A DNA stretch of 64,000 nucleotides. It comes from Limanda limanda. Lineage: Eukaryota; Chordata; Actinopteri; Pleuronectiformes; Pleuronectidae. The position numbers and the translations under genes are program-made. Positions 51,201 through 62,645 of the stretch are shown piece by piece. The notes under the pieces were generated by a model, which saw only the letters and a program-made list of their open reading frames with translations, had not been told where the DNA came from and did not search any database. Within the stretch, counting starts at the first letter, position 1. Each line of letters opens with the position of its first letter. Location: NCBI RefSeq assembly GCF_963576545.1, contig NC_083645.1, positions 3,434,001-3,498,000 of the forward strand. Reading direction: 5' to 3'.

Positions 51201-51872
51201 TTTTGCTGACTGCTACATTCCCTTCCTTTTACAGTTTGGCTTTCTTGTCCAGGGCATGAGATGCTTTGATGGGCTGTGACATTTTCTCCCAGTCTTAAAA
51301 AATTGTTCTTTTTTTCCATGCTGAGAGGGATGAGTGTCCCTTTTTCAATTTGTTCGGAGCAGAGTTTTATCACAAAAATATTTCTGAATGTATGAGAGAC
51401 AGCAGCAGAATACTAAAGTCACATTTCCGTGATTGCTGTAGACAACAGAAAAATACCAGTCGGCCAGGGTCTGTCTCAGCCTGTGAAGGTTTCCTGTGGG
51501 GTTTTCAGAATCCTCCTAATGTTCAAAGACAAGTTGGTTAACTGCCCGAGATGTGAACATGAATGGTTGTCTTGATTTTTTTGGCCATGTGTTTCATTGG
51601 TAAGCAAACCAGATTGGCTTTAGGCCCCTGTTGCCCTCCAAAGGAGTTATTAGCTAATGGATGGAGGAATGAAGTTTACTCTCAAGGGCTTTATGGTAAT
51701 GATCTAAACTCGTGCTATAAGTGCATGTGGGGCATATATAGGGCAATATGCCTCACCACACTGCGCTTTAAGACCAGCACACCAATGGAAGCTCAAATTG
51801 TCTTGGTTAATGTGTGCCATTACCCAGCCCCAAAAAAACAATGTATAACTGTGAGAAATAGGTATAGAAGTT
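48210..51872. other. Unassigned non-coding sequence
   Basis: Small GT runs at 49368-49386 and an AT-rich, self-complementary run at 49623-49668. No supported gene. Confidence 0.5.
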
Positions 51873-52320
51873 TAGGGATGGGTATCGTTTGGTTTTTATC
51901 CGATAACGGTTCGTAACCGATACTTTTAAAACGATACCGGTGCCTAAACGGTGCCTAAACCGATACTTAAAAAAAACGACACTTGACGACATTTAAGAAA
52001 GGCTTTTTTTATTGCCAAATATATGAACTGTTTAAAGTAGATTATAAATATAAATAAATACAAATCACTTTTTAACTTAAAACTATGAATAATATATGAA
52101 CTGTAAACAAAAGTTTACACAATACATACAAAAAAAAAAAAATACAAAACACACACTCTGACTCGTAACTTTGACTTCGAAGCCTGAGCCAATTGAAGAC
52201 TGTGGGTCGCTTTTCCGTCACGCGGAGACCCCCATGTCCCAGCTTCTGGGTCTGTCGCAGGCAAGGCTTTGACCCGCCTTCGCCCCCCCCTCCCCCCCCC
52301 CCCTCCCTCCTTCAGTAACG
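51873..52320 (+). mobile_element. hAT-like non-autonomous element, left part
   Basis: It starts 'tagggatgggtatcgtttgg' and continues with alternating 'cgatac'/'gtaccg' words ('accgatacttttaaaacgat'), which is a familiar left end of fish hAT-type elements. A GC-rich interior with a 32-bp pyrimidine tract of C runs follows (52277-52313). The expected right end ('cccatcccta') is absent; an L2 tail begins about 80 bp later, so the element is truncated. Confidence 0.55.
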
Positions 52321-52399
52321 CGCATAACCCCTCCTCCACCCCAATCTCCTCCAGTCCCCAGTAGGATATTCATCTACCTCAACTGATACATGCCTAATC

Positions 52400-52737
52400 T
52401 CAAATCATGCTGGCAGAGATCATGGACCTTGATGACGGATCCCAAGACTGTCAGTGGATCGTGATTACGGCGGCACCAGATCACAGTGGGAGCTGATCGC
52501 GGACTAAAAAAAAAAAAACAAGCTGCCTGACAATATACCTATTACTCGTGGCATCCATTGCACTTCTGTCCGTCCTGGAAGAGGGATCCCTCGCATGCGG
52601 CTCTTCCTGACGTTTCTACGTTTTTCCTTTAAGAAGGTTTTGTAGTTTTTCCTTACTCTTGTTGAGGGTTAAGGGCAGAGGATGTCACAATTGGCGAAGT
52701 CCAATAGGTAAATTCTCACGAATATGGGCCATCCAAA
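52400..52737 (+). mobile_element. 5'-truncated L2-type LINE 3' end
   Basis: It matches the LINE 3' UTR: a diverged 'gtggatcgtgattacgg' region, 'ttgcacttctgtccgtcctg', 'gggatccctcgcatg', 'gtagtttttccttactcttg', 'ttgagggttaagggcagagg' and 'gaatatgggccatccaaaac'. A 13-base poly-A is inserted at about 52506. The TTGA tail is missing. The ORF at 52659-52865 crosses out of it and is not a gene. Confidence 0.85.
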
Positions 52738-54524
52738 ACTATCGTTTGACTGATGAACCACCACCAGTGTCTAGACCCCGGGGGGGTATTCCTGTTCGAT
52801 GTTCTGCTCCACCCCCTTCTAACCCTGATGACATCTCACAGAGGTCTAAATGCCACAGACCGTAAACATTCATATCTTTCAACTTAATTCAATTTAAAAT
52901 AAATATTGTAAATTGGAAACCAAGTCTCTCCTCATTGAATAGAAGTTGTCTCCTGGCCTGCAAGTTCCACACCAGCAACATGTTCTATTAATAATTGTTT
53001 CAGGACAGAGTCACGATTTCTCGTCAATTCTTGAAGAGGATTGAGTTCAGTTAGACAGAGGTTGAATTTTGCTCGCTCCACCAGCCCTTTCTTTCTTTTG
53101 ATAAGATAATGTTTTTACAGTGTACAAATCAACCTTGAATCTAAATTTCATTTATAATTTTTTGGGGCACCATTGCATTTATTGATATGACAGAATTTAG
53201 GATAAAAAGTGGGAGAGAGACCCTGGGAAAACGCTAAGACCGGGTCAGAACCAGACCTGTGGCAGCGGCAGGAAGAATCAAGCCTCCATGTATGTACCTA
53301 CCATCTACATTTTAATATCATATATAAAAATATTTTAAAGAAGTGAACATCTACAGCATTATATAGCCTATATGAAAGGAATGGAAATATTCATAGGTCG
53401 TCCTATAACAAAAATTAGTTTTTCAGATTAGCGAATGAATCTGGAGTCTATCAATGAATATCGTTATACAGAAATCAACGACTATAGCTCTGTGCAAAAC
53501 AACACAGTGATGCAAGAATGTCCCATTGAGCCTTAAGTTTGCCTGTGCTGTATTGGTTGTCCCAGGCTTTGTCCGGAAAGCTCCAACAGCAACTACTTTT
53601 GTTCTCTGTTTATTTCACCACTCTGGAATGCTTTGTGGGTGGAGGACAATTCCTTTACATTGTCATGGCTTTCTCCAAATCAATTTCTCAGACACAGGAA
53701 AGAATGTGTATAAATCATAAATTATGTTTCTTTATCATTTCTTGAGGAGACAGATAATACAAAATAAGTGAAGCACCACAGGAGTGGAAGCCATTACCAT
53801 CTGTAATCGGACTGAACGGGTTCCGTCAGACTGCTTATCTGCTCTTAATTACCATTGTTATAGAGCAGAGGGGAAGGATTATGTCTCTCTCTCTGCATGT
53901 TCTCTGCTCTCTATCGGGTGCTGAGATGTCAAGAAATGCTAATACAAACCAATTTATTTCACATCGACTTCGTCCTCTCTCCCTCGGTCACACACAGACA
54001 TACATTGGTTTGTTGCCCTATTCAAATGAATCACATCGTGATTGCAGCTCTGTGCATCATAATTAGAAGCTTCCTGGAGCTACACTTCGGATTTCCAGTC
54101 ATGACAAAGCACCATTAAGCCAACTTTAAAAAAATGGAACAGTTCAGCTCAAGTTCAGTGTAGACCGAGGCACACATTCTGCCTGAGTTGTTTTCCTGTG
54201 CCAAACGTAACTGCAGTGCGCTGTCACTTTGTATCACAACTTACATTTTATTGACAAGCCTGTACTGTTAACTGAGGTCACAGCAGCTCTACTTGTCTTT
54301 CATCCCCCTCCCTTTTTATCCTGTCCTTTTTTCCTTCTTGTTGTCAAGAGGTGCAGGAAGAGTAAGGTGAGAATGTGCTACACCGTCGCTCAAAAATGTT
54401 CATTATTAAATATGTATCCAGGTAGTGCAATAATATATATCTCCACAGAGTTTCTACCTCCATATTGATAAAGTGATCTCTGGTTCTTGCCATTTTTCAG
54501 CATACTCCTTCAAAGCTTCTTTGA
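52738..54524. other. Unassigned non-coding sequence with one isolated 'tttttacagtgta'
   Basis: At 53112-53124 the exact 13-mer that forms the right end of the 27820-30916 element occurs without a partner nearby. Otherwise no gene or repeat is supported. Confidence 0.5.
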
Positions 54525-54723
54525 GGCCCTGTCCCAATTCCTCTCCCTCATGAAGGGTTCCCCTATGAAGTGCCTTTTACTGCAAGGGTCCCCCTCCAAA
54601 TGGAGGCACATGGGAGAGAGCTACAAAAACCTAGGAATTGGGACACCACTTGCTACATCGTCTGCAGCTGACCAACGTTATTACAGTGACAACTAACGTT
54701 ATTATATCAACCACCATTATAGT

Positions 54724-54731
54724 GACACAGC
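54724..54731. repeat. Left target-site duplication of the inner hAT element
   Basis: 'gacacagc' here pairs with 'gacaaagc' at 55611-55618, seven of eight positions identical. Eight base pairs is the hAT hallmark. Confidence 0.8.
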
Positions 54732-55610
54732 TAGGGCTGAACGATTTGGGGAAATAATCTAATTGCATATTTTTTCCCCAAATATCGCGATTGCGATTTA
54801 ATATGCGATTTTTTTTTCGTCGACCAAGGAAGCCCGACCAACCTCCGTAAGCAAGGGTCTCGCGCCCCCCCCCGCAGACATGCCACCAGAACTGCGCATC
54901 CCCCGAGGCAGCGGCCACGCGAGTGAGCGAGAGAGAGGTGCGCCGTGCTTACAGGCGCACCTCGCGCCCTCCGCTGCTCAAGTAACGAGCCAGTTTTTAT
55001 TGAATAAAGTTATAAATAAAAAGTACAACTGCATGTATGAACAGTTTCCTGAAGCTAATGAAATGGTCCCACTCCTCAGACTTTGGTTTTTAACCCTTTC
55101 GAACACAAGTCGCGTAACAGACAGAGTGTGTGTGGAGCCACAACACAGCAGACATGAGCGGTGTAAAGACCTGGCGCGTCTCGTTCATGTGCGGGTGGTC
55201 GTGCAGCGGTGCGGAGGCGCCGGGCCTCAGCAGAAAGACCTCCCATGCTGAACACCTCCGTCTCGCAGATGTGCATGCAGTTGACCGGGGGGCTCTGGAG
55301 CCCCGCCTCCCCGGAGCTCGGCTTGCTTTTCCGGGGAGCGATTTCAGGTCTGCCGCCGGCACCGCGGTCACCAGCGAGATGAGCTCGCTCTGTGTGTCCG
55401 TCACGTCGGAGACTTGAGGCCCCTGTAGGTGACGCAGGCCTGCTTCGCTATCTTCTGGATCAGCGGAGTTTTGTTGTCCCGCGGCATTCTGGCTGCGGGT
55501 GAGGACAGCAGCCCGGTCCCCTACTCTCGTTCGCACGTGATAATCGCGCAGGCAATTGCATTGTGTCATATCGCGATTTTATCGCAAATGCAATTAATCG
55601 TTCAGCCCTA
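54732..55610. mobile_element. Non-autonomous hAT element carrying an ADO gene fragment
   Basis: The ends are exact 14-bp inverted repeats: 'tagggctgaacgat' at 54732-54745 and 'atcgttcagcccta' at 55597-55610, with an 8-bp target duplication on either side. Next to each end lie 'gcgatt'/'aatcgc' rich subterminal regions, typical of this fish family. There is no transposase. The interior is GC-rich and CpG-rich in contrast to its surroundings and includes a 9-bp stem (54936-54944 with 54954-54962) and, on the minus strand at 55182-55487, a segment derived from the ADO coding sequence. It would depend on a transposase made elsewhere. Confidence 0.85.
55182..55487 (-). pseudogene. ado: ADO (2-aminoethanethiol/cysteamine dioxygenase) 5' coding fragment, captured
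   Basis: The minus strand from the ATG at 55487 reads MPRDNKTPLIQKIAKQACVT, very close to the vertebrate ADO N-terminus (MPRDN, then LIQRIARQAC). After a frame change come AADLKSLPGKASRAPG, then (another frame) LQSPPVNCMHICETEVFSMG, then VFLLRPGASAPLHDHPHMN. The last contains the His-Asp-His (55195-55203) of the cupin iron site. ADO is a non-haem iron thiol dioxygenase that oxidises cysteamine and N-terminal cysteines. Similarity stops after 'HPHMN', so about the first 40% of the protein is present and the third iron-binding His is missing. With at least two frameshifts and a stop (about 55401), it cannot make ADO. The parent gene is largely a single exon in vertebrates, so no intron clue is expected. 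Confidence 0.85.
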
Positions 55611-55618
55611 GACAAAGC
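55611..55618. repeat. Right target-site duplication of the inner hAT element
   Basis: 'gacaaagc', partner of 54724-54731. Confidence 0.8.
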
Positions 55619-55908
55619 TGACGACTTCAGGACAGGTCAGCCAGCGTGTTTACTTTGTTTGTTTCATTATACGTTAGTTCAGTCCATAGAAACTTCTGCT
55701 CTGCACTGACAAAATTATAGCATGAGTGGGGAAGTTTGTAAAATTTGTGACTTTTGGATTTTGAATAGTGATTCTTCTGAAATGCTTGGGATGCCGATTC
55801 AATTAATTTGTATTTGCTACTGGATTAAAATAAGATATTCCACTGGATTTAAAAACAAGAAACGAGATAGGGCCAAGTAAAGGGCTAAGGGGTGAATTGG
55901 GACAGGCC

Positions 55909-57061
55909 TTCAGTTTCAAACTAAAAAACAGAATTATACCTAGCTTCCCTGATTTATCTAATGCATCACACCTGTTCACCATGTTTTCAATTATCTTTGA
56001 TCTGATTTCAGAATCCTTTTTCATTTACAAACAGTTTATCAAATTCAATTTAATGTGACCAAATGGTAAATTGACTGTATTTATGTAATCCTTTCCCAGT
56101 CTGATTAACCGTTCAAAGGACAATTTGTGGCTCTGACTCTTGCAGAAGGACAATTTGCATTGCAGATAAGAGAAGTTTGGGATCGGACCAAAAATGTTCT
56201 AGTGGACGAGCCTCGGTACCTTCTAAGCCACAGGCACCCAGATGGGTCTAGTGGATCATCTGAGTCATGAGGATTCATCCTGTGGGGCTACTGAGTGTGT
56301 ATGCCATATTTAATGGTGATATTTCATACTGAACCAAAGAGTTGGACAGCTGAGGTTGCAATCTCTAGAACCACACTGTAAAATACACGTTGCCAAAGCT
56401 CTCGCTGTTACAGCCCATACATGTATCTTACCCTGCTTACTTGTCACTACCTTTTGAATCAGCTTGAACAAAAAACAGCAATCTATCTCCAGCACGAGCC
56501 CAATTAGTTAGCTGTAATTGGTTGTAAGAATGAACTATAGGGCAGGTGCTCGTGCCTCTGTTTCTACTTCCCTCCTTTTCTTCCCTCCTCACTTGTAATC
56601 ATTCTGCTGCACCCGGTGCTTGACACTTACTTTCATCTCCCCACTCTTGTCTCTTTTGCCGTCCTTCCTCTGGGATGTGCAAGGACAGGATTGGTTGGAG
56701 CGAGCTAACATATTTCAGAGTGATACAGATTAATAAAAACATCAAAGACATGCGCACAAATATATGAATATAAGCTGAATGGGGAAGAAATCCTGTGGGA
56801 CTAGAGCGAGAGGAGAGATGGTGACAAAGACAGCATATGGAGCAGGAAACGAAACGTTATGTAACACAACTGCTTTTTTGCTTTTTTAATAAAACCCTGC
56901 TCAGAAAGATTTAATTGGCTGGTCATCATAGCCACTGCAGTAGATTGAAGTGGATTAACAATGATGAAACTCAGGCTGCCTGTTGATTATTTATTAATGC
57001 AGTCATCTGTTGAGGACCTTCCAATTCAGAGCTTATTTTGTTTTCAGTTGAGCCATCAGCC
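55909..57061. other. Unassigned non-coding sequence
   Basis: No gene or repeat recognised. 'ccacactgtaaaatacacg' at about 56371 only partly resembles the 27820 element end. Confidence 0.5.
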
Positions 57062-58350
57062 AATGATTGTATGTAAAGATGTATAACATTGGGCCTCATT
57101 TACTAACAGTGCGTACGCACAGATCTGTGCCTAAACCGTGCGTACAAACGTTTGACGCATGAATCTGGGATTCATCAATATGTTTGTACCTAAATTAGTT
57201 TTTACCAAATTTAGAACTTCCTCAGACCATGCCTCTGCACAAATGATGAAGGCCAGACTGTCCTGGAAAATGTAAACACATCCTTTTGACTCAATTCATA
57301 GTATATTAAAACACCATTTATTTAAATAAAAATAGTTGACAGACAGCAATAATTTGATTTACTATGCATTGCACTATGCATTGGCCAGATGTATTAAAAA
57401 TAAACTATGAAATAGACGCCCTCATCATCAACATTCATATTCATGTTTCTGGATAAACGGGTTGTCGCTTCTGCAACAATGAAGTTGAAACACAGTGTTG
57501 AGTCGTAATCTGGGGTAGGTACTCTTCTGTCTGCAGGAGTGTGTGTGTGTTTGTTCGTACGTCTCTGTCCCTCTTCAGACGAACTGATAATCCCATGTAT
57601 TCAGTTATTAATCGAAGATGTCGGATCATGACTCCGGATCGTTCTGCTCATTTAACCCTGATGACTTGAACGTGCGCATCATGTTACTTCTCCTGTTGTG
57701 CAGCAGGTTTAGACATGTGTCTCATAAACTCTAGAGCGTATCAAACAAACACAATGTAAACATCAACACTGTATGTGTATCTTGTGATCAGTGTTTACTG
57801 TTAAACTGTAAACTGAGCGCAGGTCAGAAGGAGGGAGGAGGAAACAGACTCCGACAGAGACACAGGATGAACGGACCTTTTAACGAGCGTCTGTCCAAGT
57901 CCACGTTGTGATGCTTCTAGGATAAATATCCACAGCTCTAGTGCTCAGCTCTGTGCAGGACACATGTGTGTTCTACCTCCGACCCCTTCAAATTCTGCTG
58001 TTGTGAGACTCTTGTGTTTTTTAAATCTTGTTCAGCACACTTCTCTCTTCATGACAAACGGATGTCCTTATATGGAAAAATAGAGGCATGACAGTACGCT
58101 TATTGCAGAGAGCGACACGTGACTGTGGATTCAGACTGATCCTGCTTGATGAGAACAAATCATCTGGTGCGCGCGTGTCATGAATCTGGCCGCGATTTGG
58201 TGCATGCACTTCATGCGGAGAGAAATAACATTTCTGTGCATTTGTTAGTTAATGAGGCCCATTGAAACTAAAACATCATAGTTGTCCCCTAGTGGTAGAC
58301 TGTAGCTTGGGTCATGAACCCCGCCCTCTCCATTTTTAGCTGAAGCATAT
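57062..58350 (-). repeat. Unclassified dispersed repeat, copy 4, split by a transposon
   Basis: The left part (57062-57090, 'tgtatgtaaagatgtataac') and the right part (58261-58350, 'gtcccctagtggtagactgt' then 'gtcatgaaccc') together follow the reverse complement of 47640-47764. The interval between them is the 1170-bp element at 57091-58260. Confidence 0.65.
57091..58260. mobile_element. 1170-bp non-autonomous DNA transposon
   Basis: Inverted ends: 'gggcctcatttactaac' at 57091-57107 and 'gttagttaatgaggccc' at 58244-58260. ATT on both sides (57088-57090 and 58261-58263) is a probable 3-bp target duplication, supported by the host repeat continuing across the insertion. A 12-bp perfect palindrome 'gtgcgtacgcac' lies at 57109-57120. 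No transposase motif was recognised in either strand. A 3-bp duplication suits a PIF/Harbinger-type element, but this is inference. Confidence 0.8.
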
Positions 58351-60659
58351 CATGAGTCATTTAAGGTAGCTCTCATTTAAGATGTTTATTTATTCTCAAT
58401 AATTGTGCATACAAAAATGACACCAACAAGAAGCGAAAAAAACCTATATCTGCTCTGCGTGCAACCAATGTTCAGCAGGCGTTGGGCTGAGACGAGTGCA
58501 AACTCACACCTCCTTATGAGCTAGCAACTGCTCGACGCTGACCGACAGTCACTCGCTTGTCAAGTTGAGGTTTGTAGACTTTCAGGCAGGGACAGGGACT
58601 GTGAAATTTGTGGCTCGTATCTACCAATGCTGTCTACACAAACAGCATTTGTTACATGTTTTCTCCTGGTGATTGATCATGAAGTGTCCCTGTCACCAGT
58701 CAGTCATATATTATGAACATATAACTGCTGCAAGACTCCTGACAACTAGACAGGAAGTCGAGTATAAACTGCACAGCGATCAAATGACTTTGAAAGATGT
58801 GTAGTGTGAACTCAGCTTAACCCCTTCTTTACGGGAGAACCATCAAGAATGTCTTGGAAATGTCCAAGTTGGAAAGGTTAAAAGGTAGAGTTAGACTCTT
58901 CCATAATGCCCTTCACACAAGTAAAAAGCACCCAAAGGAGGATGCAGTAGTATGACCCACAAAGTTAGGTCTGGTTTGTCATGATTGACAGCCAAGATAA
59001 ATTTAGGATTGGTTACAGGGGTGTATTGACGGGACTTTGATACCATACCACAACTTTAGTTCCATTGAATGTTAATTTCTGTATTCATATTGATTCAGCT
59101 AAACATCTCCTACTTCTTTGTCTTATTCCATGTGTTTGATTACACAAGGTATTAGCATACAGTTATGCTTCCCCTTGAAATTGGGCAAAGTATATCAGGG
59201 ACACTGTGTTTGTGTCCTTAAAATGCACAATGCCCATTGTGGACGAGTACTCAAAGTGCTCAGCATACTCGACACGTTTATAGGTCTGCCTGGCATTACC
59301 ATAAATACTCACTTTGGATTACACCAGGGATGCCAATGTTGTTGATTAGAATGAGTTTATTTGGATGAAATTAAGTACATTTATAGTATTAATAGAATGT
59401 GTGGCGATAACTTGCTGCAATCTACTACTACCATCACTATCCATCTACTATTTGGAGACATTGGATGCTTGAAAACTGAGTTTATTACCTTAGCCTCTTA
59501 TATGAGCATATGTTTTTACATTTATTTTGTATCTAGAGGGTTTTAGTCAGCATACAAACAATGCTTGATAAAGAAAGTGAATATCTTTTGTTTATGCTTT
59601 TAATTTAACAGTTATATTTAACATTTTTGCTGGAAAATATTCAGGGTAGAAAAGCCCTGTTTTCTTTTTGATCAGCAGTTTGTTTGGTGGTGAAATAAAA
59701 TGTCAAAAGGGATTTTAAATACCCTTTTAATGGCCTCTGCCAATGTGCACTGGGATATAATAAAAACCGAAGGAGGGTTGCAGGATCATTTTATAAGTCA
59801 TTAAAAAATAGTATAACAATCCACAATCTTCACATCTTAGAAGTTTCACTGGATAAAATGTATATAAAAAAGACAAACACAATATTTTGTGATAGTTACA
59901 TAAAATATTCTTGGCCAAAACAATTGTATTCATTGGTACAAAACATCAAGTCATTACCTTCTCTCCTGTCTCTGTCTGACTCTAGCTCTTCATTCTCAAA
60001 TGATACTTGACCTATTCACGTAACTATCACAGGAGAAATGGCCAATCTCCCTTGGAGCTCCAGCGTCATGTTTTCTGCAGAAAGTCTAATCGTTAAAACT
60101 CCAACTTGGACATTAAGTCACTTTTTGTCTGGTGTACAACTGGTTTCTAGTACATGTTTATAGAAACCCATTTTATTCAACTCAACGACAGGGAGATGTT
60201 TGAATGGGACTTGGCTTCACATACATACATATTGGCACTAACAGATTCTAATTCACATGCACGACAAGGCCCTACTTTGCTATAATGTGTCAAAATGTAA
60301 GGATCATATACATTTGTTCAAAATAACTTCCAGAAACTTTGTGATAAAATTCCACCATGTGATTACAGAATCTCAATCTGTGGGCCTGCCTGTGTTAGGT
60401 GGGTTGATTAATGTATAGCTTTGCGGGGTTTCAAACATTCTGACCAGTACATTACAAACAGCTTCTTGGTGTTTGCATCATAATTACAATCACCAATCTA
60501 TATGAATCACAAAGCGCAGTATATCCATGATCATTAAAGGGAAAGCTTTGCCTCCTCTAGCCTCTTATTAGTTGCCTATGCTTTAGACTGCATAACCTGT
60601 GAACATGGGGAAGTGGCACATGTCAGGTAGTTCTCACCCTTGTTAAACTGTTGTCAATT
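58351..60659. other. Unassigned non-coding sequence
   Basis: No supported gene or repeat. Confidence 0.5.
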
Positions 60660-60985
60660 ATCCCATCAGCACTCCTTGTAATTATAGCACCTGTGGTTTA
60701 CTTCCTGTTTGCCAGTTTGTCTCTGTTCCTATACAGCCCTGTGTATGACTGCTGGCTGTTTTTGAACGTTGATTTTTGCCTTATCTGCTGAGTTCTGAAG
60801 TTTTGTGAGTTTTTGTTTCAGTCCTTGGACTTCTTTCCCCCTCATCTGCTTTGTTTGACTAGTAACTTTTTGTTCATTGCTTTATTCTCCAAGTAAAGTT
60901 CGACCTTCCTTGCATTGTTTTGTGGGATCCTTGGAATTGAATCCGGTTATTTTTTTTGGTCCTCACAACCTTAAACACAAGAAAC
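60660..60985 (+). repeat. Possible LTR-like repeat
   Basis: A T-rich unit with 'cctgtttgccagtttgtc', 'ccaagtaaagttcgacc' and 'ttgcattgttttgtgggatc', ending near 'ggtcctcacaacc', resembles dispersed fish LTR repeats. No boundaries, target duplication or coding interior could be shown. Confidence 0.3.
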
Positions 60986-62022
60986 ATGAGACATTTTTTC
61001 AGATTTTCTTGAAATTGGGATTAAATTAGACTGGTAAAAACACAATTAATAGAGTTACGAATGCATGCTTACTACTGTCCTTTGAACTTAATTAACATTG
61101 TCAATATTAGCATGGGGTCACGCTGCTTCTTCTTCAGTCTAGTCTCGTATTCTTCATTTATGCTGCAAACAAAGGACAAGGAAGAACATAATCACTGACT
61201 GACAGTCTTTGAAATAAACTGAACAAAACAATGTTAAATCATCACAGTGGCCAATAAGAGCCACTATTGACATGCTATTTGTGGCCAGCCTATTTGATAG
61301 CGGTGCCATCTATTAATTCTATGAAAACAAGGATAAATAACCGCTGCAATAAAAAAGAGCTACACTGTTAAAATGTGTCTTAAATTCTGTTTATGAAAAA
61401 TGTACTTACCTTTCAGCTCTTTACAGCGTGTATGGCTTAGTTTTATGGCAGTGAGTGAACCTTCACTATCAAAGAACGTGTGCAAGGAAACTCTCGTACC
61501 TTGTAAGGGATGTGTGTTTGAGTGTGTGTTGTTACCAGAGAACAATGAATACAAGCATCTGTGGGCTGAAGCCTGTTGACACCCTCATCTCCATTAGTAA
61601 CAGCAGGAGCTAATGTGGCACACGGGCAGAACACCACGGCAGATTGCCTGTGGAGCGCACACACTTGTTCACTGACACAGGAAGCCATAATTAGCGCCCT
61701 CCTCTTGCCGATGTCTCTCTCTGTAACACACTACAGAGTATCAGATGAATGTCATGCAGAATATGTCCTGAATTACACTGTGCACAGTGAAATGCAGTGG
61801 ATGGAGGGGTAAAGGTCAGAAGCTCATGTCAAACCATATCATAATATCTAAGTGGCCCCGGCCTCCCCCAACCCTATATGATGAATGCGTAAATACTGAT
61901 GGAGCTCTATGGCTTAATGTATAATAAAGATTCTGAAATGTAAACTTCACCTGTATTTAATGTTTTCTATTTGCTGAATCAGACTAAAGATGTCCTCTCA
62001 GATAAAAAAAACACAAAGATAG
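60986..62022. other. Unassigned non-coding sequence
   Basis: No supported gene. ORFs on both strands at 61360-61812 overlap and show no domain. Confidence 0.5.
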
Positions 62023-62447
62023 TGTGATGGGAATTTTGTATTTAGACATGTTCAAATGTAACAGATTACATTTATATAGAAAGAAGTTTACTGAAAGATG
62101 TATTTCTGTGTTTAAGACTCATAGTCAGAGTTTAGGTCAAGTTAACACTATGCATAATGCTCTTGAAGGCCTTATAGACGTGGCCTTCTCAGTCTAGTGT
62201 GAACAAAAGGTTTCTCAACAGGGGCCAATTAAGTCTTCTGCAGCAGGGAGCTTCAAAGGCTAATAGGTGTGACCTGCAGAGACAGGAGATCTCTGAGAAA
62301 CTCAAAGGGTCTGGAACAAGATGCGTTTAGCATCTTGTTCAAACTTCAAAGAGACCGCCAGAGACCAATGTCTGGTCTTCCTGTAACGACATGGAGAGAA
62401 GCTGATTGGACAAATGTATTTTACTGTGGAGAGGAGGGATCTGATTG

Positions 62448-62453
62448 TATAAA
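62448..62453 (+). promoter_or_regulatory. Putative LTR TATA box
   Basis: 'tataaa' about 425 bp into the LTR and 130 bp before the polyadenylation-like signal, a spacing consistent with an R region. Confidence 0.5.
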
Positions 62454-62582
62454 TGGAGTGTACTTTTGAGAGCTCATCGCGATTGCCCTCACATCTGTCA
62501 CCGTGATGTTTGAGCTCTGTGCCATTGAGGTCAAGTCTGTTGTCGTGACTTGACCTTTGTAAACCGTCCGCAGACGGTTTGA

Positions 62583-62588
62583 ATTAAA
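62583..62588 (+). promoter_or_regulatory. Putative LTR polyadenylation signal
   Basis: 'attaaa', a common variant signal, 57 bp before the LTR end. Confidence 0.45.
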
Positions 62589-62645
62589 CATCCAGAATTG
62601 ATAATTGCTTGTTGTGTCATGATATGTAATAATTTTCCCATTACA

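Larger units (their letters stand above)
54525..55908. mobile_element. Outer DNA transposon, interrupted by a hAT insertion
   Basis: 'ggccctgtcccaattc' at 54525-54540 and 'gaattgggacaggcc' at 55894-55908 form inverted ends. Subtracting the inserted hAT element and one copy of its duplicated target leaves about 0.5 kb, the size of a non-autonomous element. A second 'gaattgggaca' at 54637 suggests internal repetition of the end. Superfamily and target duplication could not be fixed. Confidence 0.65.
62023..62645 (+). repeat. Retroviral-type LTR, 623 bp
   Basis: It begins TGTGATGGGAATTTT and ends AATTTTCCCATTACA, so the ends are TG/CA and nearly inverted over 15 bp, as in retroviral and LTR-retrotransposon LTRs. 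A TATAAA lies at 62448-62453 and an ATTAAA at 62583-62588, in the order expected for U3-R-U5. A leader and an open frame follow downstream. I could not match the bases after the LTR ('tttggctgttgttggcagtg') to a particular tRNA primer. The 3' LTR, if any, is beyond the window. Confidence 0.65.

Noticed and set aside
55090..55569. 159-codon minus-strand ORF taken as an intact gene
   Set aside because: ADO similarity moves among frames inside it, so it is a captured and decayed fragment rather than an intact protein.
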